Positions 1-10,702 of a stretch of 64,000 bases of DNA are shown here, piece by piece. The stretch lies in NCBI GenBank assembly GCA_013398175.1, contig VZRZ01005993.1, positions 253,062-317,061 on the forward strand, in the 5' to 3' direction. The notes beneath the pieces were generated by a model. It did not search any database. It was not told where the DNA came from and was given only the letters and a program-made list of their open reading frames with translations. This DNA is from Climacteris rufus. Its lineage: Eukaryota > Chordata > Aves > Passeriformes > Climacteridae. The stretch's first letter is position 1; every line of letters starts with the position of its first letter. Both the position numbers and the translations under genes were made by a program.

Positions 1-3000
1 TATTTCATTAAGAGACTGGGATAAATCAAGAGCAGAGCTTGGATTTTATCATAATTATAGCTGAACAAGTAACTTCAGAAATTTCCACATCTGCCTTTTT
101 TTGGCACATGCAGGAATAAAACACACCATGTTTCCCTAAACATCACTAACATCACTCTGAGCAGAATGTCATGTAGTTCTGTAACTCAATATGAAAGCAT
201 TAACAGTTTAAAGTGCCTTCAATAAATAATGAAGGGTTGCTGCCAAATAACTTCATTCTGAAGAACGAATTTGAAAAGCACTTTCAAGAGAAGCTGCCAG
301 TAGTTGCAGTGGCTCTCCAGAAGAGGGAGGTTTTAAACTAAGGATCTTTTCCATAGCAAAAAAAAGAAAGTTCAGGCCAAACTAAAAAAAACCCCAAACA
401 AGAACAAAAAAACCTCCAAATTATATAAGGCAGGTATGATTAGGAAAGAAAGGAAAAATCCACAAATCTACTCCCTTCTGCAAGGTATTGCTCAAACTTT
501 AAGGATATTAAAAAATACTTCTTTAACTACTTTCCATGTCAAAGTGCTTCACTTCTGTGTAGTGACCACAGTTGCTGTGAGAGCAGAGGGGAGGGCTCCC
601 CTTTTTCCTGCTGCCAATGCTGTGTCTAAGGCAGCCCCAGCTCCCCCTGCAGCCCGTGCAGAGCCCTGGGGTGGCAGGGTCACCCTCTGACACCTCCCAG
701 CTTTGGGGCATCACCAAACTTCTGAGGGTCCCTCCTGCCCCACCACCCTGAGCATTCACAAATGCAGCCCAGGCAGGCAATGGCCACGGCTTTGCCCTGC
801 CTGCCAGGAGAGTCATTTCACTGCAGAAGTTTATCAGGTTGGTCAAGCATCACTTCCCTTTGGTGGAGCCATGCTGGCTATTACTGATGATTTTATTGTC
901 CTTACTGTGCCTGGAGGTTTCCAGGATTAGCTGCTTCATCGTTGTTGCTATGGTTTAACTTTCAGTTCAAGAAAAAAAAAAAGATAAAATAAATTGTTGA
1001 AAATTAATTTAGAGTGCAGCAAATAGTGTATACACCACACATTTTGCCTTGTTCCAATAAACAACGTTGCTGGAAACTCTTAAGACATATTTATTCAGAG
1101 CCCAAAAATTCTGTAAATGCAAACTAAGGGTCCTCTGTAGTATCTTCAAAATTCACTGCCACTACATCTAGTAAAGCAAATGCTTTCCAAAACACTTAAT
1201 AGATATTGCCAGCTTTGGAGAAGGAGGAAGGACAGAGCTCAGATTGTATTGGCATGGGTCGTAATACTTCATTACATATAATTCACATGTGTGAAATGAT
1301 TTTTTTTTCCAGAACAGTTTGAGCATACAATCTCTTGGATTTAGTTTCTGTTTGTCCTCAAACACCTTTGTCCTGGGGCAAGGGTATTTTAACTGTCTGC
1401 CTGTGGCTGAAAGATGAGATCAACCAATAACTTTTTAATATATCTAAGTAATTTTAGCTCAGTCAATGGTCTGAGTACATTGCCATGGGCAAACTGACTC
1501 CCTAGAAACAACTTTTGAGTTTTCTGGTCTTCATGGATTGCATGTCCACCCTGTACTCCATTTGAAAGGACATGTCTATTCACACAAATATACACAGGAA
1601 ACACAGGCAAACTGCTTCATACCTAAGAAATTATTTTTGAAAGGGTGTGCAAGAGAAATAAATTATGTATTTCAGGTGCTCTTATTAACTAATCTCAGCT
1701 TTGTAGCTTTATGCTGTTCCTGGCCCTAGTGAAATAAATAAAATTTCAGCATGACTGCAGTGAAAACACAAGTTTTATAGACTGAGCATTCAAAGTATTT
1801 CAACTCCCTCTGTAATAAATTTATTGTTGCTGTAGTCCAGGGGCTACTTACTGGGGAAAAAAGATTTATGAGTACTGTGATTTAAAATCCATCCACAAAG
1901 GGATCATTTCTCTGATTGAAAGGGATCAGAGCTGTAGTTTTTATCTTTCAAATCCAAATTTCTCTGAATTATCAAGATGAATATATTCAGTACTCTCATA
2001 TCCCCATCCAGTTCAACCTATCACTCTTCTGCAAAAATCACTCATCTTCTTTGACATTATAATGAGTTTCATGTCTTCTTCACATCAGCTCACTGGCCAT
2101 CTACAGAATGCATTAAAATAAGCTGTTCTCACACACAGCCTCAAACTTAAGCTGCCTTTGCTTCTGTCTGGATGCATTTCTGAAGACCACCTGTTGTTCT
2201 TTTATGTCATGCTTGTCCTCATCCATTTTTTTAGAAAATTCCTCCAATATGAAACGTTCTCCTAACCTTAGGTGACAGATAACCAGACCCTTCTCCTTCA
2301 AGAGCTATCTTCACAAAAGCTCCTATACAATTGTGTTTATCTATTTCCTGAGGCCCTTACTAAAAATTTAGGACAGCTATGTAGTTCTCAGGATATTCAT
2401 GTTGTTCCCTCAAGTCAATCCTAATCAGGACTGATTTTTCCATGGAGCCCTGACTTCAGTTATTCCCTATGTTGCCACTTGTTCTTGATGGCCATAAATA
2501 CAGCCTATGGCCCTTTCACTGTGGTTATTCCCTGTTAATTTGTTTTTATAAGAGCCCACACATGTCCAACTAACCAGCAACCACAGCTTTATGCTGTATT
2601 AAGGTCTCCAGGGACTGCAATGAAATCATTAGCATTAGAATGGTCAGTAGAGTGTTGAAGCCAAAATTATACACTGCTACTTGAGGCAAATTCCCTCCCT
2701 GCAGTGACTATACTGCTTTCTCTCAAACAAAAAATTATTACCATTATGTATTTAAGGAGGTAGGTTTATGAGGTAAACAAAATGCAGAAGTCAGGACAAC
2801 ATGTATCTTAGTATGAGCTATTAGGTGATCTCAAACTTTTTTTCTTTTTTTGCAAAAAAACAGGGGATGGTCAACTACTGAAATGTATCCTTTGCTTTCA
2901 AAATCAGGGAGAGATCCTCATGTGTATGGTTTAATAAATTATTTACTCTTTAAAAAACCTTTTTATTTCCACACAGACAAAAACAACTGAAAAGTATTTT

Positions 3001-3121
3001 TAAACTGTTTATGTTTCTGAAGTGCAGTTGAGGTAAACTAATTGTTGATCAATTTGCTTTTTAGATTACAGCAGTATTTCATGTTATTTTCCAAGATTCA
3101 AAGTATCTCTTTGGAACTCAC
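1..3121. other. Non-coding left edge, probably last intron of the MFSD13-type gene
   Basis: No open frame here looks like a conserved protein on either strand. The last visible exon of the minus-strand transporter gene ends at 3122 with a splice donor and a split codon, so at least one more coding exon should follow. I searched this stretch for a hydrophobic exon and did not find one, so the segment is probably intron with the final exon outside the window. Its only recognisable content is a CR1-like LINE remnant near 785-942. Confidence 0.5.
785..942 (-). repeat. Decayed CR1-type LINE ORF2 (reverse transcriptase) fragment
   Basis: Read on the minus strand, this translates to a stretch resembling the CR1 reverse-transcriptase segment: a QLILE-like block, then a SQHG-S-TKGK block, then CLTNLI, then a degraded continuation. 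It contains an in-frame stop (TGA on the minus strand, 850-852) between TKGK and CLTNL. Only about 50 codons remain and neither LINE end is visible, so this is an old dead fragment. GC-rich sequence at about 600-785 may be a further decayed part, but I could not align it. Confidence 0.75.
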
Positions 3122-3265
3122 CTTATATCAGGATGACCAACTACATTATTCAGGTTCTTATATCCATAATGATTTAGTATTGTAACTACCACCATTGGAG
3201 CCAGAGATTGGGCAGGCTTGGTAAATAAAGCATTGGTACCAAAAACCATAGAGGAAAGCGGTGAT
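3122..3265 (-). CDS. MFSD13B: MFSD13B coding exon 5 (residues 376-423), last one visible
   Basis: Acceptor ATTTTAG before 3265, donor GTGAGT after 3122. Encodes MVFGTNALFTKPAQSLAP followed by a hydrophobic helix, matching the conserved LLFG...TKPGQTFAP helix. It ends with AG of a split codon, so the reading frame must continue in another exon. Confidence 0.85.
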
Positions 3266-6200
3266 CTAAAATATTTAGGGAAAAAACAAATTAATGTACA
3301 ACACAAACTTATTAGTGTATTAATTACAATCGTAATTTTAAAAATCTTGAAATCCTCTTAATATGCAAATGCTGAGTATCATGATCCTTAGCTTTATCTA
3401 GTTCACACATTATAGCAAACAGATCTGCTATCATAATGACATTTAAATTTGTTTGGAAATTAAAGATTACAAACCTTTGGGGTGTGTGTTTGTGTGTGTA
3501 TATATATATATTTAATATATATACACACACACACACAGCTTGGCCCCAATTCTGGAATTACTTGTACTCAAGTTCAACTTTGTGCACTTTGAGTAATTAC
3601 TTAAGATTTTGCATGCATGGGCCAGAAAATGAGGCAATGTTTTCCTCATGAAAGCAACAGATCTCCCTTTGGAGGGACAAGTTCTTTAACAGGACTGAAT
3701 CTGCACTTACATAACCATTGATGGAACCAACAGGAAGTTATGTGCACTTTGATAAAAATCCAAAAGATCAATGAGGTGCAATATGCTATTCCAGAGCAGG
3801 TTTTATCCCTTTTATTTCAGGAAGATAATGGCAACCAGTTAGACTTTGAAATTTGCACTTTAGAGTAGAACAGACAAAGCTTTCTTAACACCTTCATCTC
3901 ACGGTGGCCTTATTCAGAAAATGCCATAAACGACTACAGATGTATATAATTACAAAATAATTCGATTGAAGCTAACAAATTAAACCCACAAAAATTAGAA
4001 GAACTTGGATTATATTACAGCATAATAAAAAGTAGAAATGACCTAATAATCTGTTTAAATTACTCTACTGAATTAACTACAAGAAACTTTACTCAAGTTT
4101 TTATCTTTACTTATGCTAAGTTGCTCTGACAGAAAGTATTGCTGTATCAAGGATCCTAGATCATTTACTGTCTTTACTTTGACAGAATTTATTATGAAAG
4201 AGTAACAAGGCAAACATCATATTTAAAAAAAACAGTAATGACTGACGTACCTCCGCTTGTGCTTTATTAAATCTGCATCAACAATATCTGCCAGAGGCAA
4301 ATTGAACAAGCTAAATGAGGCTTGGACAATTACCCTAAAGAAAAACAAAATATTCAAGATGTTCATAGTTCTTGTATTCACTTTCATAATGAAATTGTAA
4401 CTGACCCTGTACCACATACACCCCAACACTGACATTCTGCACACACACAAAACTGAGATGTTTGAAACAGGGTGATTTATCTGTTGGAACAGGTTTTGTG
4501 AAAGCATTGATAGAATTGTTCTTAGTTGAGAATTAGAAATCAATATGCAAACCTAAAAGGTGGGGGCTTTTTTGCTCTTTTTCCTTGACATTAATGTAAA
4601 AGGTCATTAATACTTTGGCAATAAATTTACATTGTCAGTAAATGCCATTTAAAATCAGGAGAAAAGAAACACCTTTGAAAAAGGGGAAACTGAAAATCTG
4701 CTCTTGACATCTGGAAAAGTTGAGCATTACTGCAAAGACCATGTGGATGATAAACTTTCAGGTAGGAGAATTAGAGCAGAAAGCATATTTTATATGCATT
4801 CCTATATATGCATTTACAGCATATATATATAGAGATGTAGATGTATTTTTAAACACACATACAAAGCTGATTCTTAACAAATAGTTAAATAAAAGGGTAA
4901 ACTCAAATATTACAATTTCTGTCTCTTACTACATTTTGGGTGTGATGAGGTTTTTACTAACAAGGCACTTTGAACAATTAGCACTTTGAACATACAGTCT
5001 TTAGGTACCTTAGAATTTTTCCTGGAGAAACCAAAATACATCTTCATCATTTAAAACATACAGATAATGAAATTCAATTTATAGTTCACACAATTCAGTT
5101 TTAGAATAGCCCATGATTGCAATACTGCAAATAAGAATAAAAACAAGGAAAAAAAAAGATGAAGAAAAGGAGGGCAGGAAAGAACATGTAGAGAGACAGC
5201 AAGGAAATAGAACATGAAGAAATAAAACAAACTGCTGTAACAATATTCTGATACAAACAGCTCTTGATCTTTAAATAAGGTTTTCCATATATCATTATAT
5301 AGTTCTGTGAAAATACTACTTCTTGGCATCTTACTACTGAGTACCAGTGGAACTGTGACTCAGGGTTGGTTACCTAACAGACACCTGAGTTATCCATATT
5401 TGTCTGCAGAGCAACACACAAGTGTTCATGCAGCACAGGGTGAGCTCTGAGCTTTCCTAGCAAACAGTCTCTGGGGAGCTCCTCTGCTGAGCTTTTCCAT
5501 GTCCATGGGGAAAACAAGAGCTTCTCCTTCCCTTGAACCTCAGGTTGCAGTGACTGGAGGCATGTGGCTGCCAACCATAATTACTGTCCATATTTTAGGC
5601 TTTTTTTTTTTTTAATTTTAAGCAGAAATTAAAAGCTGTAACAATAAAATGAAAGCTGAAAAAAAGCTGTAACTTTCAACTTTTCTGACAAACGAAACAG
5701 AATGAAAAACATAAAAGCAGAGGCAGAATCTTCATGGTATTAAAAGCAAGTGCCTGCTCTGTTAGAAGTATTTCAGCTGTGTCTATGAACAGGGGAGTGT
5801 ATTTACTTACATGTTTGTTGTGAGATAAAATGCCAACAGATAATGGTGTTCTTGCCCTAGAAGACACATGACAGCAGCAGCTACTCCTTCATAGTAAAAG
5901 GAAAACAAGATGATTCTGTAATAACCAAACTTCTTCAACGAAGCATGACTGAGAAGAACAAGGCACTGAAAAGATAATATATACACACACAGGATGAAAA
6001 GATACAGTACAGTGTCTCAGCATTAAGAGAGCAGAGACATATAACACAGACCAGACATAAATTATTAATACCCTTTAAAGAAAAAAGCCCAACCAGCAAC
6101 CCTTTCTAAGAAGTTCAACCAAATGAAGAAACAGAAATTGAACAGACAACTGTCTACTGGCTCATTGTGTGCTACCTCTACCAGGTACAGTCTCCCTTCA

Positions 6201-9200
6201 CTCAAAAACTAGCCAGCTGAGAACTCCTACAACCTGAGGGAAAGACTGTTTCCCATAATGCCTAACTATTATTTAATGCTCATGATCTTTACTTTTGATA
6301 TCCCTTAAATAATTACCTTTGCAGTATGTTAAGTGCAAATCAAGCACCTGGCCGTTTGTATTTTAAATGCTGATGAAATATTTTCAGTAATTGTTTTTCT
6401 CATTAATATGACTATGTTCATAGACATTTATATAAATGATTTTGACAAAACTAGTTCATGAAGACAGCTTTATCTGAACAAGTTAGAGACTTCACTAAAA
6501 GCAGAGAAAGGCAGAGTCCAGTGCATGGGCATGGCTGAGTTTTAATTTTAGCAATCTTGGCAAGGAGCAGGTTCTGAGAATCTAGTGACAGCCAAACTCA
6601 GGAAAATGGTATTAAGTGCTGATTACAGTATGAACAAAATGTAAGTTCTTCTACATTGTTCCCCACTTTCCACTTTCAATAGGACATTCTGTAATGAATT
6701 ATGTTCTTTTTATTATATGAGCCTATGTCACCACCTCCATGTACATAGTCCTCATCACTGTCACAAATATTCAAACTCCATAAAGACACATTTTCTCCTT
6801 TCTTCTGTGTTACAGAGATGAACTGTGTAAAATTCAGATGAAGAACAGGAAAGAATCTTCCTTGTACAATTGTTCCCACACTGAAATGTTTTAACATAAC
6901 AAATAAAGCCAGGATGCTATGGTCAGACAAAGATCACCGTGGCAAATGCTATTGTACAAAAGATTTCTACTTGATCAGGGAGGTAAAACAAATCTGGAAA
7001 GTTGCTATAAGAAAAAACATCTTGTTATAAGAAACCTAAACATACTCTTCCCCCTGCTGTTTTCAGGGATTTTGCAGAAAAGTGCATCCACTGGAAATAC
7101 TAAGGGATCATGTAATGCCTGCTATTGTAAACACCGTGTTCCTGTCTCCCTGTAATTGCAAATAACCCTGTCTCAGGAAGTACTTATGACTTAGAAAATT
7201 CCTTATTACTGCATGTCTTGAAGACTGTGTGTTTCTAAGGAAGATGCTAACTTCATGATGCAAATTCAAGGTTGTTTGCCTGTGTTACAGCAACGTTTTC
7301 CTTGTGGGCAGGTTGTATGCCTCACATGCACTACTAAAAGGAACCTAAGTCACAAGCTGAATTCTAGTTTAGTAGAGGTAACTGAATCAGAGTTCATAAA
7401 AAGGAGCTTTATTTTACAAGGGTCAGGTGTTTATCCAGTAAGTGAAATTCAGGACATTGCCATCAGAGAATTCTCTTTTTCTATCTTCAGCTCAAAGGGA
7501 CAAAACCTGAGGAAAATAAGGTCACAGCAAACCCTCTATGGTTCAGTGACCTTCTAGACAGTGTCTCTGGGGAGCAGAGAGAGACACATTTTCTGAAAGA
7601 TTGTTCTTTTCACACTGTCGCACTGATTTTATCAATAACAGTGATTGCTATATATTAAGTGTAAAATTATTTAAGCTTTCCTAACTTCTGTAGTTTCTGA
7701 TTTATTTCCAAAGTTCATTATCCATCATTCCAAAACTATTAAACCTTTGGTAAGGATAAAAGCTGAAATTATAGCTAGTTAGGGGTTATGGAACAAAAGG
7801 TGTGTTCAGGATTTGTGTGTTTTATTTGCAAAAGCCAAAATGGGAATGGAAATTGAGCTGTGAATTCCAGTTGCATTTTTATTTATCTTCTTATACATAT
7901 TACTTATCAAAACCCATGACAATTTAATGAATGTAACAGCCTGATTTTGAGAAATTCTGAACACTATCACTGTGATGAATGTCAGGATACTCACATCTTG
8001 AGTATCCTGACTTTCAGCATCCAACAAGCAAACACAGGGAAAGTTTTAAAAGATCTAGAGAAAGTAGTTAGAAGACAGAGGCATTATTTATTTACTGCAG
8101 TATGTTTGCATTCTGTGGGATATATTTTTGCTACTTTTCTTGTTCTCACACCTTACTCTTTTGGGTTCTCTTTCTCTTTTCAGCTCATTACTCCTCCCCT
8201 CATTCCTGACTGGGCTCTTAAAAGTATTTCACTCTCTACCCCATAAACATAGCTGACCAAGAGACCAAACAAGAAAATAAATGGGAAGGTATTATTCTCC
8301 ACAAGCAGCTATTTAGAGTTTTGTTTGGTTTCCATGACTGAGATATCACGTATTTCAACAATGCTTTAAATACCTAATAATTTTTTTCTGGTATTTTGTG
8401 CAGTTTATTTCAGAAACTTCCTGAAGAAGAGATTACTTTTCCCTTGGCCATGCTTTTCATTCCTTTAGCTTAGGTATTATAAGCACTGTAGGACACAAAA
8501 CATTCATTCCTTGCCTACTCATGTCTCACACTGTTGTAAACAGATATTCTACCAGTCTGCCTGTCTGCTCTCTCTAACCTTTGCATCTGGTCAGCCTACA
8601 CAGAAGTACTTTCTTCTTCTACAGCACTGGGGGGTGAGATTTGTTACTCATTTTCGCCAATGCCTTGTGCCAAATACAGCACTTTTTCAAGTGTTAGATG
8701 AATACTGTGGACCTGTAAAACACCAGGTTTTCATATTTAAAAAGAAAAAATTGTAACTGCCTACCTGAGGGCAAATAAAACCTGCTCCATACATGATACT
8801 TCTTACTGAGGAAGAAAGGACATCCTTAGGAATAAGATTATCTGCAAAGATCATCATAAAATTGTTGCAGAAGGCTAGGTGGAAGACTTGGAAGAAGTTC
8901 ATTGTCACAAACAATAAAAAGTTTTTCTCTGTCATAATCTGTTTGGTCAGTGAAACTACCGAGGCCAAGGAGAGAGCTGCATCCCTGTGTTCCAGATGAG
9001 CACCCTCTGCATAAATCTCTCTCTGCTCGTATTGAGTAGTGCTGTATTTCCCCGTGCAGCACATACAAGCCGTCGCTAACGCCGCAATCACAACAGCGAA
9101 AGCCTGGAAAGAGGCAAAGTTTTCCATATTGTCTGATATGAGCCCACAAAAGAGAACACTCATCGAGCCAATTAACGTTGCCACTTGGTTGTACTTGATG

Positions 9201-10702
9201 AGCTGGAGCCTGCCCTCGTGCCTGGTGGAGCTCTCGGCGAAGAGCGCGCACTGCGCCAGCAGCACGAAGGTCAGCAGAGCGTCGAAGGCGCACAGAGCCA
9301 CGAGGAGGTGCAGCCCACTGAGCCAGTCCCCCTCCTCATAGTGCCTCCAGGGGAACCAGGGCAGCAGGAAGGCCAGCCCGTACAGAGGGGCTCCGTACAG
9401 GATGGAGAACTGGCGCCTGGCGCAGCACCGGAGCCGCGCGTTGTCCTGAACGTACCCCAGGAGAGGATCGTTGATGGCGTTCCAGACCATGAACACCACC
9501 TGCGGCACACGAGGGCATTTGTTGGTGCTGTCCTTCTTCCACAGAGGTTACACAAACACAGAAGTCATACACAACATTGTCATTTAAAATAAATCTCTAT
9601 TATAAATATGTTGCCCTGACTTCTGCAGTTCTGGATGTTATCATTCTTTTGTAACTAGCTCTCAGACTTTCTCTGTAAACATAGCCATGTTATTCTAACG
9701 GTATCTTTTTATTTACATTCCTTTCTCCTGGGCACAGAAGTTTGATGGACATTTCCTTTGACCAGTGTGATTGAGGGGAGGCCCTTTGTCTCCTCCAACA
9801 CACAGTGGCTTATAAGACACATATAAAATAAAGGTGGGCGGGGGAAGCCCGGAGTTTTTGTTCCTTGATCTCAACAGGTGTTTGTCTCCTTCTTTCCTGT
9901 CGTTACTGGGACATAAATAAATAAATAGAAAAGCTTCTCATGTCAAAATGGACTCTAGACCAAATTCTTAAAGGTATTTATAGATTTATACAAATTTTGA
10001 AAAAATAAGTAGGTAGGTGACCAACTACACGTGAAATAAACTCCTGTCTCTAAGACTTCTCTCTCTAAAAACCTTATATAGCTGGGCTTTCATCCTGCAA
10101 AGCTCAGATATTATTCTCACAGCAGGTTAATTCAAAACATGAGCTGGCCCATTACTTCCAGGAGACCATTTACGACAGGAGTTACTCACGTGGATAATGA
10201 CTTGGAGAATAAATGCAGTGTTTAAGTACTTAAACAGTCCATAGGAAAGCACTAATGTCAAACTTATCTATGGAGCTGAGGTGCAAGATCAGTTCAGAAA
10301 ATGACTTCAAGCTATGAAAGGTAAAAATCTTTTCAGCAATTAAGCCTGGAGATTTTTACTCTAAAGACTGCAAATGATGTGCTTTATGTGTACATCCCGT
10401 TGCTTATGGATTAACTAAATCCAAAGTTAATTCAGTGTTAATTATTTGCAATGCTTCCAAAATTAATCTGTCATTAAAAAAATCACTTTGCTGTTATAGC
10501 ATGGACACAGAACACAATATGGTAATCAAAATATTCCCTTGTACAATACCTGTGCTTGATGAAATGCTCCTTCAGAAATTTTGTATCGGTTTAGGAAAAG
10601 CTTCACGTAGTAGAAATTAAAGATACTGTTCATCATTCCAGCACCTAAGGTAGTCATGGAATATGCCAGTGCATTACCATGAATTCCCCAAACAACCTTC
10701 AT
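3122..10702 (-). CDS. MFSD13B: Major facilitator superfamily protein of the TMEM180/MFSD13 family, partial at the 3' end
   Basis: This is an orphan multi-pass membrane protein of the major facilitator superfamily; no substrate is known to me. Coding exons (minus strand, transcript order): 10702-10550, 9499-8765, 5965-5811, 4334-4251, 3265-3122. Lengths 153, 735, 155, 84 and 144 keep one reading frame with GT-AG introns and give 423 residues. It resembles TMEM180/MFSD13A throughout: an N-terminal membrane segment, VWNAINDPLLGYVQD after helix 2 (family form WNSLNDPLFGW), a long helical middle ending in MNFFQVFHLAF and FNNF-like residues, then DIVDADLIKHKR and FTKPAQSLAP (family DLVDEDLVLNHRK and VTKPGQTFAP). 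Exon 5 ends with two bases of a split codon, so the last helix or two must be encoded left of the window. The symbol is inferred from position beside CDR2; the family call is firmer than the paralogue call. Confidence 0.85.
3481..3538. repeat. TG/TA/CA compound microsatellite forming an imperfect inverted repeat
   Basis: A (TG)n tract passes into (TA)n and then (CA)n. Left and right arms are nearly complementary around a short AT centre, with a small register slip because the left TA run is longer. It lies in the intron between exons 4 and 5 of neither visible gene boundary but just upstream (transcript sense) of MFSD13B exon 5. It is expected to be length-variable and able to extrude as a hairpin. 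Confidence 0.85.
4251..4334 (-). CDS. MFSD13B: MFSD13B coding exon 4 (residues 348-375)
   Basis: Acceptor TCTTTAG before 4334, donor GTACGT after 4251. Encodes the LPLADIVDADLIKHKR block, equivalent to the conserved VTDLVDEDLVLNHRK loop of MFSD13A, one of the clearest family signatures in this gene. Ends with AG of a split Arg codon. Confidence 0.85.
5811..5965 (-). CDS. MFSD13B: MFSD13B coding exon 3 (residues 297-347)
   Basis: Acceptor TTTTCAG before 5965, donor GTAAGT after 5811. Encodes two hydrophobic stretches separated by KKFGYYR and a GQEHHYL turn. It ends with AT of a split Met codon completed by exon 4. It has no in-frame start of its own, so single-frame ORF scans miss it. Confidence 0.8.
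7981..8011. repeat. Perfect 13-bp inverted repeat with a 5-nt loop
   Basis: GTCAGGATACTCA at 7981-7993 is followed by loop CATCT and the exact reverse complement TGAGTATCCTGAC at 7999-8011. It lies in the intron between MFSD13B exons 2 and 3. No terminal repeats or target duplication of a known element were recognised around it. Confidence 0.85.
8765..9499 (-). CDS. MFSD13B: MFSD13B coding exon 2 (residues 52-296), the large core exon
   Basis: Acceptor CCGCAG before 9499 and donor GTAGGC after 8765; phase 0 at both ends, 245 codons. It carries several hydrophobic helices, a Cys/Arg-rich cytosolic loop after the NDPLLGY motif, and the conserved VTMNFFQVFHLAF stretch. The 5' half is markedly GC-richer than the rest of this gene. 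Confidence 0.88.
10550..10702 (-). CDS. MFSD13B: MFSD13B coding exon 1 (residues 1-51)
   Basis: Starts at ATG 10702-10700 and ends in phase 0 before a GTATTG donor. It encodes the first membrane helix and the FYYVKLFLNRYKIS segment, which corresponds to the LYYVDTFVSVYKIN segment of MFSD13A; this alignment supports the chosen start. Whether a 5' non-coding exon lies upstream is unclear. Confidence 0.8.

Noticed and set aside
2113..2301. Minus-strand open frame considered as the missing last exon of MFSD13B
   Set aside because: The product is highly charged, without the hydrophobic helix expected at the C-terminus of this family, and no suitable acceptor in phase was found.
9660..9930. Possible solo LTR (ATAAAATAAAGG followed by a GC-rich block) in MFSD13B intron 1
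   Set aside because: No TG...CA ends, target-site duplication or recognisable LTR family could be seen.
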